64,000 bases of DNA from Dendrolimus kikuchii (GCA_019925095.2 CM034397.1:5785763-5849762); one strand, 5' to 3'; counted from the first letter of the stretch, positions 1-10,733 are shown. The notes: a model not told the origin generated them from the letters alone. Numbers and translations are program-made.

Positions 1-1000
1 GTATCCCGGCCCGTATCAAGCGGGCAATATAAATAAAATTGCACGATTAATCATTTTTCCCAGTCAGTATGAATAACAACAACCTTATTTTGGGCAATGT
101 TATAGAACACAGATAAAGTGTAGTTTTTTGTTTATTAAATGAGGTTATCAGTTATGATACAGTTACGTGGCACTTTTATTTATTGTTTGTTTCGCTTCGT
201 TTCCGCCTTAGACTTCTAACCTATATTAAAGCAATTCGAATGTATTCATAATAAATAAAAGTGCTATATAACTATACCCCTCCCAAAATGAATTAAATTT
301 ACATAATTCTTATGGAAAGGTAACCGAATTTATCACATTGTCCGGCTATACGTCGGGAAGTATTAATATTGCATGCCCGGTCCAAATGATAAATTCAAGT
401 TATCTCAAACAATGATTTTTTAAATGAACCACGGGTCGTCGGACGTTACTAATATGAAAATGCATGAATGAATGAATTGAAAGTAATTAATTTTTCAAAT
501 TGACCGACACTCTTGGTCATTATTCAAAATGATCGGTCTATATTAATGCCCCATTAATCAAATTGCCCGTTATTACGGGCAATATATAGAACAAGGTAGT
601 TGATATTGCTTTGGAAGCGTTTGTAGAATCATAACTTTCAATAAATAATAAAATTATGTTATAATAACATACGATTTTCACAACATATTAAGAATATGAT
701 ACAGTCATAGTTGTACTTTGATATTTGAAAAACTTGATTTTATTTATTCCTAGATCGAGTGTATTTCCAGTAATTTTTGTTGCTGATACTGTATATTGTA
801 AAAGTATAAAATGTATTTACTGTAAAGACAAACTCTATTAGTACATGTAATGTAAGATATTTTTTATTTATATAACATGAATTAATTTATTATGTATATT
901 CTATAGAACGTAATATAGGTACTCATAAAAGACTGCATGAAATTTAAGCCGTGAGGGTTATTTGGGTCATAAATCGCGAACGATATAGAAAATAACAAAG
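1..1000. other. non-coding AT-rich flank
   Basis: No gene or convincing open frame is visible. The stretch is AT-rich, with short GGGCAATATA/ATTGCCCG pieces repeated in both orientations (about 20-35, 95-105 and 560-585), which look like remains of a small inverted-repeat element. It lies just downstream of exon 1 of the FLYWCH array, so part of it may be that exon's 3' UTR. I could not assign a polyadenylation signal. Confidence 0.5.
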
Positions 1001-1230
1001 TTATATTCTGACATAAATGCCGTTTCTTACAATATATTGTGAAGGGCCGTGGGTATGATTTAATTGTGCTTTTACAATTTTTCCTTCTTGTAGTGTGAAC
1101 CTTGCTTTACAATAACTGCTTGCTCGTGTGCATCTCCAAATGGTCACACTACCAGTGGTCCTTTCATTATAAAATGTATGGTCATCTAATAGCGCGATGA
1201 TTTTTGATGAACGATTTTTCACCCATTGAA
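1001..1230 (-). CDS. mod(mdg4): FLYWCH alternative 3' exon 1 (mod(mdg4)-like)
   Basis: Single FLYWCH zinc-finger exon, 75 residues plus TAA. The minus strand reads TTTTAG, then two nucleotides, then CAA TGG GTG (Q-W-V), so the exon is joined in phase 1 to an upstream exon; it has no ATG start of its own. Visible finger residues are H-T-F-Y, I-W-R-C, Y-C-K-A-R-F and L-N-H-T-H (Cys2His2), followed by the tail Y-I-V-R-N-G-I-Y-V-R-I. By analogy with mod(mdg4), the finger would give a BTB protein its partner- or target-specific C-terminus. Its first ligand pair is H-T-H rather than the H-N-H of most copies. FLYWCH identity is secure; assignment to mod(mdg4) is inferred from the array. Confidence 0.83.
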
Positions 1231-1359
1231 CTAAAATTAATCACGAATTAACAACACATTCGGAAGTAACTCTTTAGGATTGTCTCTCAGAGAATCACAA
1301 CACTTTTAATACTTGAACTTAGTCCGTTTTAAGCTTGTAGTTAGCAGGTGAGAAAATAT

Positions 1360-1845
1360 TGTTACGACCTAGACGCCGACAAAAACAAATTCACACCTGC
1401 ATACCCGTAAAAACATATTTTATTACCTTTCGGCATTTGGATTTCTTTTGTTTACTGTGTGTTTAAAATTGTGATTAGAAAACAGCCCATTGTTGTATTG
1501 TAATCTTTTATGGCAGTCATTAGCTAGGTGTTACGGATTTAAAGTACAAAATGATTCTAGGAAATTCAGTCTACGCGACCGGACGGACATATTGCATATG
1601 TGCAGTATAAAGCAATGGCCCGATGGAGAGACGAGGCAGTCGAGCGAAGCAAGACGTGTGTACTACAATCGGGAATCTTTTAGTGACGGATTTTGCGCGT
1701 TTTATGGAATTACGACCTTCTGCATTACGTTTGGCCTTGTTGTGTTCGGTTATATTTGTACCTGTGTTATACGTGTTTGTATAGTTCTAATAAAGTCTAT
1801 AGTAATTCTAACGGCATTTGAATTCGAGTCTGGCGACTAGTAACA
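1360..1845 (+). mobile_element. solo LTR, copy A (Gypsy-like, inferred)
   Basis: A 486-bp block begins TGTTAC and ends GTAACA and is flanked on both sides by the 4-bp direct repeat ATAT (1356-1359 and 1846-1849). It is clearly homologous to 11409-11898 over its whole length. Both copies have an AATAAA-like TCTAATAAA near the right end (about 1785), as expected of an LTR. No internal retroelement coding sequence is present, so this is a solo LTR left by LTR-LTR recombination. The ATAT target and TG...CA ends suit Gypsy-group elements of insects, but the class is inferred. A 116-codon open frame inside (1490-1840) is probably fortuitous. Confidence 0.72.
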
Positions 1846-2194
1846 ATATATATTCGTTGATGTATTATATAAGTCTGCTTCTATACTTGTTCCAACTAAT
1901 AAATTTAGAGCAATAACTTCACAGTTTCAGATCTAATTTCGCGAATTTATCTTGCAGTTTACTACATAGATAAAGGTTACCAATTTATTAGTATGTGTAA
2001 CATAATTAGTATTATATTCGAGAAACATTTTAATGTGAGAGTGCATTAATTATTAATGCTTCATATTTCAAAAATATACGTCACACTCACACACTTTTTT
2101 AGGACACCCTAACTATATAGTAAAAATATTCTCCTAAAAAAGTATTCACTACAGATGCCACGAATTCTCTCAATATTCGCCGCGTTTTTAATTA

Positions 2195-2560
2195 TTCAGT
2201 ATTCGGCCTAGCCGAATATTCGTGTTGTCCCTAGTTAAAATGTAGTTGAACTATCAATAAACTGTGATTGTGATATGTACATATTTTTGAATGATATGTG
2301 CGTTTTTTGTCACGATTTAGTATTCGGTATTCGGCCGAATACCGAATAGTTAAGAAAGTGGCCGAATACCGAATAGTTAAAAAAGTAGCCGAATACCGAA
2401 TAGTTAAAAAAAATGGCCGAATACCGAATAGTTAAAAAAGTAGCCGAATACCGAATAGTTAAAAAAAATGGCCGAATACCGAATAGTTAAAAAAGTAGTC
2501 GATAACGAAAAGTTAAATAAGTGATCGAATACCGAATAGAAGCCGAATATTCGTTTTACT
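2195..2560. repeat. dimeric 27/28-bp minisatellite in an ATTCGG-rich element
   Basis: From about 2320 the motif GCCGAATACCGAATAGTTAA repeats with spacers alternating between a 27-bp form (ending AAAGTA) and a 28-bp form (ending AAAATG). There are six good units and two decayed ones. Palindromic TATTCGGCCGAATA-type sequence flanks the array on both sides (2200-2222 and 2325-2340). Another ATTCGG/CCGAA-rich segment lies at 21728-21840, preceded by AGGGATGGGCCGAA, so this is probably the terminal or subterminal part of a dispersed DNA transposon. The superfamily is not determined. Confidence 0.7.
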
Positions 2561-2944
2561 GACCAACACCGACACGTACTAAACCATTTTTAAAGGTTCC
2601 GTAGTCATTTTGGTAAGAGCGGAACCCTTATATTTTCGTCATGTCCTTGCGTCCGTCCGTCTGTCTTTGTATGTCACAGTCACTTTCCTCGCAAACTACT
2701 GGGTCTATATAGAGGAAATTTGTCAGTGATGTGTGGTCTACATATCGCTATTCAGTACATCCCCATTACGTCGAGGGGACTCTTGGGCCAAAGAAATGTA
2801 ATGAGTTGGGATATGGCTTAAAAAATGTGTCTGCAGTTCATACTCAGTAGAAGTGAAACTTCAAAAAATATGCAGTCTCCTTTAAATGTTGAGTGGTTTG
2901 AAGTTGTGAGTAAGAATTAAAACAATAATAATCTCATACCAAAA

Positions 2945-3180
2945 CTATATTTTGATATAGACACCGTCTCTAATAATATACTTAGAAACTTCATGATTAT
3001 GATCTAGTCGTGCTTTATACATATCAATATCTCCTTCTACAGTCCAAAACCTGGCTTTACAATTTCTGTTTCGACGGCATCTCCACAACATTCTTGAAGA
3101 ATCCTTAGACCCATCTTTGTGAAATATATAACCGTTGACCAACACGACGGTCCTAGAAAATCGGTTCTTCACCCATTGAA
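2945..3180 (-). CDS. mod(mdg4): FLYWCH alternative 3' exon 2 (mod(mdg4)-like)
   Basis: 77 residues plus TAG. The acceptor TTTTCAG is followed by TT CAA TGG GTG AAG AAC CGA, giving Q-W-V-K-N-R in phase 1. Finger residues: Y-I-F, L-W-R-C, N-C-K-A-R-F and L-D-H-N-H, with the tail Y-I-I-R-D-G-V-Y-I-K-I. The linker between the second Cys and first His is longer than in exon 1 (V-E-G-D-I-D-M-Y-K-A-R). The M-Y-K-A-R-L segment and R-x-R-D/N-C pattern are closest to exon 5. Intact frame and canonical acceptor; I expect it to be functional. Confidence 0.85.
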
Positions 3181-3289
3181 CTGAAAATAATCATAATTGA
3201 AGATATGAGCGAATGAAGAGGTTATGTTTAAGATTTTAATTTTCTATGCTGAATGAAGGTATAATGTGCAATGTGCATATTAGGCCTTA

Positions 3290-4090
3290 TCTATCTATAC
3301 ATATAATAAATCTGTAGAGGTCGAATTTCTGTACAATGAAAAAAAATGCTAAAAACCGAGTCGGGGGGATGTAAGAAGTGACATAGAACTAATTTAGATT
3401 TTTTTCAAATCTTTTGTTTCTCTGTTTGTCTATTTGTTTCTACGGGCTCATCTCCGAAACGACTAGACCGATTTAAATTAAATTTTGTATGGTGGTAGCT
3501 TATATCCCTGGTCAACATATAGGATACTTTTGATCCCGAAAAATTAAAGTTCCCGTGGGATAGTTAAAACAACTTTAATTACTTAAACAGCATATAACAG
3601 GGTGAAAGCAACTTCTCTGCAACGTAACATAATAGGAGCGGAGATTTTGACAGGGTGTGGTGTCGGTGAGAGAGTTTTATTTTATACTAATATATAAAGC
3701 TGAAGAGTTTGTTTGTTTGTTTGAACGCGCTAATCTCAGGAACTACTGGTCTGATTTGAAAAATTCTGTCAATGTTAGATAGCCCATTTGTCGAGGTTAT
3801 ATCATCACGCTAAGACCAATAGGAACGGAGCACCAATGAAGAATGTTTCAAAATTGCGGGGTGTTTTTAACTTACTTTTTTGAAACTATTCCACGCGAAT
3901 GAATCTATCTATATAAATAAAAATGAATGAATGGGTAATTGTAACCTAATGTGTAAAACAATTAGTGTTTGAGTGGGTCCGGGGATGATTTAGATCCACA
4001 ATTACACCCGATAGGTGGCGCTCGAATCGGCTTCTAGATTTTTATTTTTTCAGGGCAGGACAACATCTGTCGGAACTACTAGTCTATTAT
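3290..4090. repeat. dispersed repeat fragments (lepidopteran-type)
   Basis: Two adjacent repeat fragments lie between exons 2 and 3. One spans about 3295-3590. The second, about 3680-3800, contains TATACTAATATATAAAGCTG followed by (TTTG)n and a segment reading CTCAGGAACTACTGGTCTG. A related sequence occurs at about 13390-13560 (TATACCAATATTATAAAG ... CCGAAACTACTGAATCGA). No coding capacity is visible. The family resembles abundant non-autonomous repeats of Lepidoptera, but I cannot place it in a named superfamily. Confidence 0.5.
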
Positions 4091-4261
4091 ACTAGGGGAA
4101 TGGGATAAGAAATATGGGAAAGTGGGCCATCGACATTCCCACTCATTGCATAAAACACGATTTTGCAAAAGACTAACCGTTTCACGCTGATATTCTGTGA
4201 GAGCGTGGTATCACACCGATCGAACCGGTCTTAAAAGCTCTACCACATAAAAGCGTATCTA

Positions 4262-4491
4262 TTATATTCTAACATAAATTCCATTTTTTATTATATATGT
4301 CGAAGCTTTATGACAGTGATTTAGCTGCATGCTGATTATTTTCTCATTAATTGTCCAGAATCTAGCTTTGCAACCCGTGGCAGTGCGAGTACATCTCCAC
4401 AATCTTCTATTGTTCTTGTTTCTCTCATTGTAAAAATTGTGGCCATCAATCAGTGCCATAGTTTTAAGCGCTGTGTTCTTTACCCATTGCA
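4262..4491 (-). CDS. mod(mdg4): FLYWCH alternative 3' exon 3 (mod(mdg4)-like)
   Basis: 75 residues plus stop. The acceptor TATTTTCAG is followed by TG CAA TGG GTA AAG AAC (x-Q-W-V-K-N), phase 1. An upstream ATG in the intron is in frame, but the Q-W-V start shared with the other exons marks the splice site. Finger: H-N-F-Y, L-W-R-C, G-C-K-A-R-F-W and L-N-H-C-H, with the tail Y-I-I-K-N-G-I-Y-V-R-I. The ligand pair is H-C-H, as in exons 10 and 11. The acceptor is one of the strongest here, and nothing suggests decay. Confidence 0.86.
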
Positions 4492-5887
4492 CTGAAAATA
4501 AGTCATAAAGCATTCATTTAGTGTAATCATGCAAAATAATAAATATATACATCAGAGCGGCGCAAAAAAACCAACAGCTCGAAAAAAAAAATTGAAGAAC
4601 GACCGACCTCTTCAATTTTTTTTCCAAATTTTTTAAGATTTCTAAAATCGCGAAAAACGGTTTTATTATTCAATTTTTTGCTTGTTTCGTCCTTTGGAGG
4701 GAGTTCTTAAAACATCAAAAACTAACATTTTTTCACCCGAGACTCAAAAAAGGCGTTTTGTTTTGCGCCACCCTAATATAACATTTTCATACATACACAT
4801 TATCTGTATGAAATTAAATAAAATTTAAATTAAAAATGCATCTACAGAATAGGGATGCTCGACAATATATCTTTTTCGTCTTTCTTTCCACTACTCTTCA
4901 AAATTGTCCCATTCGTCTTTACTCGCAATTTGACACAGTTCTCTTATCCTAAACCTAGCGCAACACCTTGAGCTCCTACGCTTAACTACGGAAACGGTTG
5001 TTTAGACCATTTAGTCCGTAAACAACAACCATCTGGACACATGGTCAGACATATGTCAACACTTCCCTAACTTTCCCTTTGCGCTATAACACGGGGTTTT
5101 TTAAGAAGGGCGTTATATAATTTCTTACACGTCAGCAACGCGTTAACGACAACCCTGGTATTGCAAACGTCCATAGGCAACAGTAACCGTTTTCCATCCC
5201 GTGGGCCATCTGCCTGTTTACCTGCTTCAGGCAATAAAAAACGTAATTAATAAGAATAAAAAACTCTTTATTACATCACATACATATAAAATAAAAAAAT
5301 AAAGTTATTTAATCTAAAGGCTGCAACAATATTCGGCGTCTCTTACAGACAACGCCAGCTACGGGTCGTATGAAGAGAATCACAAGTGTATGACGGTAGT
5401 GTGCAAGTTTTAAAAAAATATTACAAAATAAATACTGCTGAAATAAATATAAAAAGTTCTATTATTATTACATACGTATTTTTTTAATGGGAAGAAACTT
5501 GGTTATTATTATTGGTTGAACATTTTTGGGAAATGAGTTCCAAAGTTCGACAGCTTAAAGAAGTTGGTTAGTGGTTTTTTTTAATTTTTTGACATTTTTT
5601 TATGATTCGGCATTAAAAAATCCATACAACCCTAAATTTTCGCCTTTCTGCCACCAACCCCTAATTTTCAATAGCGAAATTAGTACTTTAATAATTTTCT
5701 ACTCTTGGCAGTCGATAATTGATCAGTTACCATTCGATCACTTATTCCCGCCAGGCGTCTACCGATACGACTTCTTGCCCCGTAAACAGCACGGAGCAGG
5801 GATGAGAACGATACCGGTGCTGCAATCAGGTTCTAGATTTTTATATTTTAAGGTCAGGATAGCGTCTGCCGGGTACAGCTCGTATAT

Positions 5888-6005
5888 ATATACATACATA
5901 CATACATAACTTCACGCCAGTTCCCTTGCGGGGTAGGCACGAACAACAGAGCGCCATTTAGGCTTATACTTACACACCTCACTTGCTTTGCTTGACAGCA
6001 AGCGA
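5888..6005 (-). mobile_element. RTE-like LINE 3' end, copy 1
   Basis: The minus strand carries the last codons of a LINE ORF (K-W-R-S-V/V-R-A-Y-P-A-R-E-L type end), with the TGA directly followed by a short (TATG)n tail seen here as CATACATACATA. The same 3' end recurs at 17958-18301 (minus), 31075-31275 (plus) and, as only about 35 bp, at 26010-26045 (plus). A 3' end of short tandem repeats without poly(A) is typical of RTE-type LINEs. This copy is heavily 5'-truncated and adjoins a (TA)n tract (6023-6048). Confidence 0.7.
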
Positions 6006-6019
6006 GTATACATTCTTCG

Positions 6020-6051
<32 letters not shown>

Positions 6052-6117
6052 ATGATATGATATGATATAGAGGGGTAGAAGGAATAAATATATGCTGAAC
6101 AATAAATGAAGAAGATA

Positions 6118-6347
6118 TTATATCTTAACATATATACCGTCTTTTACAACATATTTGTTAGGTTTGTGATTATGGTTTAGTTGTGCTTTGGATACACAGC
6201 CTTCGATAAGAGTAAACCGAGCTTTACAGTTGCCACTTGTTCGTGTGCACTTCCATATACTGCACACACTTGAAGTACTGTATTTGTAGAATGTATAATC
6301 ATTGATCAACGCGGTGGTTTTCAATGATTGATTTAACACCCATTGAA
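6118..6347 (-). CDS. mod(mdg4): FLYWCH alternative 3' exon 4 (mod(mdg4)-like)
   Basis: 75 residues plus TAA. TTTTTCAG is followed by TT CAA TGG GTG (Q-W-V-L-N-Q), phase 1. Finger: Y-T-F-Y, I-W-K-C, N-C-K-A-R-F and L-N-H-N-H, with the tail Y-V-V-K-D-G-I-Y-V-K-I. It is very similar to exon 6: K-T-T-A-L at the start, then an S-S-V/I-W stretch before the first Cys, and C-x-S-x-A-Q-L-N-H-N-H-K-P. Exon 5, which lies between them, is less similar, pointing to duplication of a block larger than one exon or to gene conversion. Confidence 0.86.
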
Positions 6348-6726
6348 CTGAAAAATAATTATTATTAAATTACAAAACTGAGAAAGGAGCTAGCTAAGAG
6401 CCTGATAAGCAACAATCAACAAATTTTCGTTGACCATATTCCAAGTTTCAAACGTCGTCGCAGAGTAGCCTGATTCTCGTTTTTCAGCAAACAGTCTTCG
6501 GAGAGTGTGCTTTGAAGATTTTTAATCAAATGTTGCCAAATCTTAGAGCTAATAGAGCTAACCTACAGAAAAAATATCCTGTACCTATAGAAAAAGTGGT
6601 GCATAGTTTCCGGCCAGCATTCGTGGCCGGAAACCGATGGTTACAATCAATCTGTCAAATATTCGTTCAATTTTTGATTTTAATACTTATAAAGAGAATA
6701 AAAAAGCAATACCAGAATATACAATA

Positions 6727-6953
6727 TTATATTTTAATGTAAAATCCATTTCGTACAATGTGTTTTGTAGGTGCATGATTATGATGAAGTCGTGCTTTAT
6801 ACATTGTACCATCAACATACCAAAACCTAGCTTTACAATCCCTAGTTCGGGGACACCTCCATAAACTTCGGCTATTCTTGTCAATCTCTTTGTAAAATGT
6901 ATAGTTATTCACCATCGCAATGGTCTTTAACGATCGATTTATCACCCATTCAA
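6727..6953 (-). CDS. mod(mdg4): FLYWCH alternative 3' exon 5 (mod(mdg4)-like)
   Basis: 74 residues plus stop. TTTTCAG is followed by TT GAA TGG GTG ATA AAT CGA, so the usual Q-W-V is E-W-V here; phase 1 is kept. Finger: Y-T-F-Y, L-W-R-C, D-C-K-A-R-F-W and L-H-H-N-H, with the tail H-I-V-R-N-G-F-Y-I-K-I. It lies only about 380 bp upstream (higher coordinate) of exon 4, the tightest spacing in the array. Closest partner is exon 2 (M-Y-K-A-R-L before the His pair). Intact. Confidence 0.85.
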
Positions 6954-7072
6954 CTGAAAATATTAATATTATTAATTTATTTATTTTTATAACTTTATCA
7001 TTAAAAACAATTTAATCTGGTTTCGCTGCGTATGTGTCGCTCCAGACAAATCAGAAAGTGGGATTATGTTTT

Positions 7073-7340
7073 TTAGGCTCGGGTCGCACTGCGATGCCGT
7101 TCACGGTTCAATCTCGCTCCGGCCTCAGTCCGATTAAATCTCGCTGTGTGTACACTACTAATCTAGAGTTGAAACAAAAGCGATTTATACAGTCAATACA
7201 AGTCATGACAGGTCCGATGTCGCTCCAGCCATTTATTGTTTTCGACGAACCGGTACCGGTAGTGACAATTGTCTGTCACTTTCTTGTTTAAGAATATTTG
7301 ACCAGACCGGCAACAGACCGAAACCGACGCGTGATTGAAC
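7073..7340. mobile_element. MITE-like repeat, copy 1 (CCGTTCAC family)
   Basis: The segment starting GGCTCGGGTCGCACTGCGAT and containing GATGCCGTTCAC then CAATCTCGCTCCGG is shared with the better-preserved element at 34896-35144 (GATGCCGTTCACAGTTTAAT and so on). The right end is decayed. It has no coding capacity of its own; the short open frame across it (7034-7291) is incidental. Confidence 0.55.
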
Positions 7341-7539
7341 CATGATCTGCATCATATTATTTGGATACAAAAATTGTTTTAGGATTTATTGTAAAATGAG
7401 TCAAATTCTCAATTGTTCATCTCTATTCCCTGTGTAAGTAAAAGTCTATTTCAACAGTGAATTTCAAGTCCCATTTATTTTATGTAAGTTTTACATTTTA
7501 TATTCAGAATCAATAAAGAAATTTGAGTATATTATGCTC

Positions 7540-7626
7540 GGGCATCCCTGCGATAATATTGTAGTTATTGTCTGTGACCACATGCATCTTATTTATAGCG
7601 ATAAAAATAACGCCGTTAACCAATAG

Positions 7627-7658
<32 letters not shown>

Positions 7659-8105
7659 GAGTACATACGTTATCTGTCAATATTCAATATCATTTACAAT
7701 TAATAACAATATTGCAACACAAATAACGCATTAAACCCATCGCTACATCTGCGTGAAACTGTCAATGACGAAAATATCCCAGATGAAGCAGTAGCATTGT
7801 AAGAATAAAATACTCAATTTTTTTACAAATTGACGGCTTTTTTTAAAGTAACAAATGTCATTATTTTGAAACAACAAAAAAAACTAAATCAGTTTTGGTG
7901 TGGATTCATCTGTAATAATGTTAAAAATATAGACTGTAGCCGAATGCACCTTATGTAAAGCGTACACCGTTAACGAATAGCCACACTAGTGTATATACAT
8001 ACGTTATTCCGCCAATATTTAGCATTATTTAAATTCTAAAATGTCGCAAACCTGTCGCCATATCTGCGTGAAACGGCCTATATTTGTACCATTATCGCAG
8101 ATGAA
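7540..8105. repeat. tandem duplication of a ~200-bp segment with a (TA)n tract
   Basis: The block at about 7560-7800 and the block at about 7930-8105 share a series of ordered landmarks. These are a TGCATCTTAT/TGCACCTTAT stretch, AACGCCGTTAACCAATAGC against ACACCGTTAACGAATAGC, ATACGTTAT, an ATTCAATATCATT-like stretch, ATCTGCGTGAAAC, and a final cCAGATGAA. A (TA)n microsatellite (about 7628-7658) sits in the first copy only. The blocks lie between exons 5 and 6 and contain no FLYWCH sequence. Confidence 0.6.
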
Positions 8106-8137
8106 CATTAAATAATGAAAATAGAAATACACCCCTA

Positions 8138-8367
8138 TTATATCTTAAGATACATGCCATTTTTTATAACATATTTGAAAGGTTTGTGATTATGGTTCAG
8201 TTGTGCATTAGACATACACCCATCGATAAGTGAAAACCGAGCTTTACAATCACTGCTTCTTCGTGTGCACCGCCATATAGTAGATACACTTGAACTACTG
8301 TATTGGAAGAATGTATAACCGTTGACCAGCGCGGTGGTTTTCATTGCTCGATTTAACACCCATTGAA
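8138..8367 (-). CDS. mod(mdg4): FLYWCH alternative 3' exon 6 (mod(mdg4)-like)
   Basis: 75 residues plus TAA. TTTTTCAG is followed by TT CAA TGG GTG TTA AAT CGA (Q-W-V-L-N-R), phase 1. Finger: Y-T-F-F, I-W-R-C, D-C-K-A-R-F and L-N-H-N-H, with the tail Y-V-I-K-N-G-M-Y-L-K-I. Sister copy of exon 4; the two agree at most positions, including the rare L-N after Q-W-V. Divergent positions cluster between the aromatic Y-T-F and the first Cys, the part most likely to set specificity. Intact. Confidence 0.86.
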
Positions 8368-8439
8368 CTGAAAAATTGAATAATTAATTACTAAATTACA
8401 ATACTGAGAAAAGAACGTGGTGTTACAAGAATAGATAAG

Positions 8440-9974
8440 TTGAGAATGAGTGGCGGATTTATCCTTTGTTGAGTCAGTGATGACTCAAAAGGAGGCCGCC
8501 GAGAGAGAAAAGATAAGGACTGTGCGACCTTCAACCGTCATCAGACGGGGGTTCGGAGAATACGTTACGCACAAGAATTCCTCCCGTAATCCCTCGGTAG
8601 AGGGCCTCCGTTTACGAGGGGTATCGGTGGAATCACCTCTACTGTCGAAGTGGTACGGCCCTGCTTCGCGGGGTTTAGTACCAATTTGGAACATCAAAAC
8701 GAAACGGTGAACTGCCAATAGGCGTAAACCCTGTGTCGTTCTGATTAAGTGCAATCTCTCACCAGGGACAGAGGTAGGTTTAGTGGATAGTTTGTCGATC
8801 TATTCTTTCACCATAAGAGAATCGGTTGCCGTTTGATACAAGAGTCCCACACGCACACGATGCAGATGGCACTAGGCGCTGCTTTTGGTCTTCGCCGTAT
8901 CCAGATCCTAGTGTGTGTTGCAAGAAAAGACATTCCCACTGCGTTAACAAGAAATAAATAAAAAAGGTGAGTAATTACTATATTAAAAGATCTTTGAAAG
9001 ACGCATCCTTGACTCAAAAATTGAGCGGAAGAAGACTAATGGGCATGTAATGACAAGGTGTGTTAATCTGCTAGTTTAAAGGTAGACCAAAAACGAGATG
9101 AAAGAATTGTATGAAGAATGACATGATTTTTGTTACGATATCGGATGTATGCGAGAATAGAGGAGTACGAAAGAAAAAAATATATATTGCGTCGACCCCA
9201 AATGATTAGAAATTATGAAGGAATACTGAAAAGAGAACTTAAGGCTGATAGTCATCCACCAGCCTAACGATGATATTCTAAGTATCAAATGTCACCGCAG
9301 GGTTAGGCACAGGATATAGAAAAATAAATACCTATTTAATATAACACTCAAATCAAAATAACTTTTATTAAGTTAATGTACCTATCTGACTCATATAAAA
9401 AATACATGACAGTTTCTTATAGAGCCTAGTCGCCTGTAACTAAGTTTTATGATAACATTACATATAAACTCAATATAACATAACTCAAAAAAAGCATTTC
9501 TTTTCCCCAAAAAAAAAAAACAAAGCCTTAATAGGCAGCTTATACATATATTTTTTTCGCTGTCTGCTACCTCTTTTTGCGAGTCAGAGATCTTATTTTG
9601 CAAATTTTTTCAGGTGTTTTATCTATTTTTACTTTTGTACAAAAATATTATATCCTAATACATGTTTTCTTAATATCTATATAATTTCTTTCTTATCTAG
9701 TTCTATATCTTATTTATCAACTGAGATCAAACATTTTATATAGAAACTCGCGAGCCCAACAGAAGTTATTCTGCCCTAAAATTATAATATTTAGTACCCG
9801 ATTGCAGCGCCATCTACCGGGTCAAATTGTAAATCTACACCATCCCGGGTCCCACTTGAACACACATAAAAAGTTTTATCAAAATTAGTCCAACCGTTTA
9901 GGAAGAGTTGAATGACAGGTACACACTTACAGAAGTAGTATATATTTAAAGACAGATATAGCCAGATAAGCTAC
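8440..9974. other. intergenic/intronic, repeat remnants
   Basis: No gene recognised. 8450-8790 is richer in GC than its surroundings and has open frames on both strands without family resemblance; it looks like a fragment of a mobile-element UTR. 9500-9520 is an A-run. 9780-9950 contains a fragment (GCGCCATCTACCGGGTCA ... AATTAGTCCAACCGTTTAGG) that resembles a widespread lepidopteran repeat. The rest is AT-rich. Confidence 0.4.
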
Positions 9975-10207
9975 TTATATTTTAACATAATTTCCATTTT
10001 TTATCACGTATGGTGTAAGTGCGTGGTTATTGGTCAGGTTTGGTTTAATTATTTTTCCATCCACAATCCAGAAACTTCTTTTACAATTTAGCTTGTTACA
10101 TCTCCAAATACTCTTCTCCTTAGTTGTTCTCTGGTTGTAAAATTTATGTTGGTCCACAATCATTATGGTCTCGCGTGATCTATTGTTTACATATATATTG
10201 GTTAACC
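9975..10207 (-). pseudogene. decayed FLYWCH exon 7
   Basis: The frame is still open and recognisably FLYWCH: H-K-F-Y, I-W-R-C, L-N-C-K-R-S-F-W, and the tail Y-V-I-K-N-G-N-Y-V-K-I. Two key features are lost. The His pair reads T-N-N-H, so the first zinc-binding His is Asn. The exon start has lost TTTCAG and Q-W-V (now I-Y-V). Every AG near the expected position (before G at 10207, before T at about 10219) leaves one nucleotide rather than two, so none fits the array's phase-1 donor, and a TAA closes the frame further upstream. Best read as a dying array member; low-level use through another donor cannot be excluded. Confidence 0.72.
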
Positions 10208-10561
10208 TTAAGATTAAACTCAAGTTTAATGCAACGCTAATTTAAATATTCAATTCTTCATATTTCTTCGTACAAAATCTAGGAATCTATAATATTCTTT
10301 ATATAATAAAAAGTGGCTCAATATGTTTCACTGTTTTCTGTCCATTGACCTATTCCATGACGCCATTCTCAAATATGTAAGTACCGAAAATTATCACATA
10401 CAGGAATAACTGATAGATACTACTACTATACTAAGAGACGATTTTATGACAAAGAAAGGAAAACAGATCTAATGTTACTTTAACGGCTGTTCTTGTAATA
10501 TAAATAATGTTAGAATTTATTGTAACCTGTATCCCGCATTATTAAACAATTGGTACACTTA

Positions 10562-10733
10562 GGCTACCCGCACAGCGCACCCACAATATTATTTATTGCC
10601 AATGGTAGATTGCAATAATATTGAACAATTTAATCATACCGTACACTAAATAATATAATACTGCCCGCAAACGAACAAAATTATTAACAATAAGTGCATT
10701 ATTGCCAATAATACTATGTGTGTGCGAGTAGCC
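10562..10733. mobile_element. 172-bp MITE, PIF/Harbinger-like
   Basis: Terminal inverted repeats GGCTACCCGCACA at the left and, reversed, GGCTACTCGCACACA at the right, flanked by the 3-bp direct repeat TTA on both sides (10559-10561 and 10734-10736). A 3-bp TTA/TWA target duplication and short non-coding length fit PIF/Harbinger-type MITEs. It carries internal CAATAATATT motifs and no coding sequence. It lies between exons 7 and 8. Confidence 0.68.

Noticed and set aside
1490..1840. 116-codon plus-strand frame
   Set aside because: Lies wholly inside the solo LTR; the homologous second LTR does not keep it as one frame.
5571..5909. 112-codon plus-strand frame
   Set aside because: AT-rich, ends in the LINE 3' repeat and (CATA)n; no family features.
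8450..8754. Open frames on both strands in a GC-richer block
   Set aside because: No family, no splice sites of note; probably mobile-element UTR.
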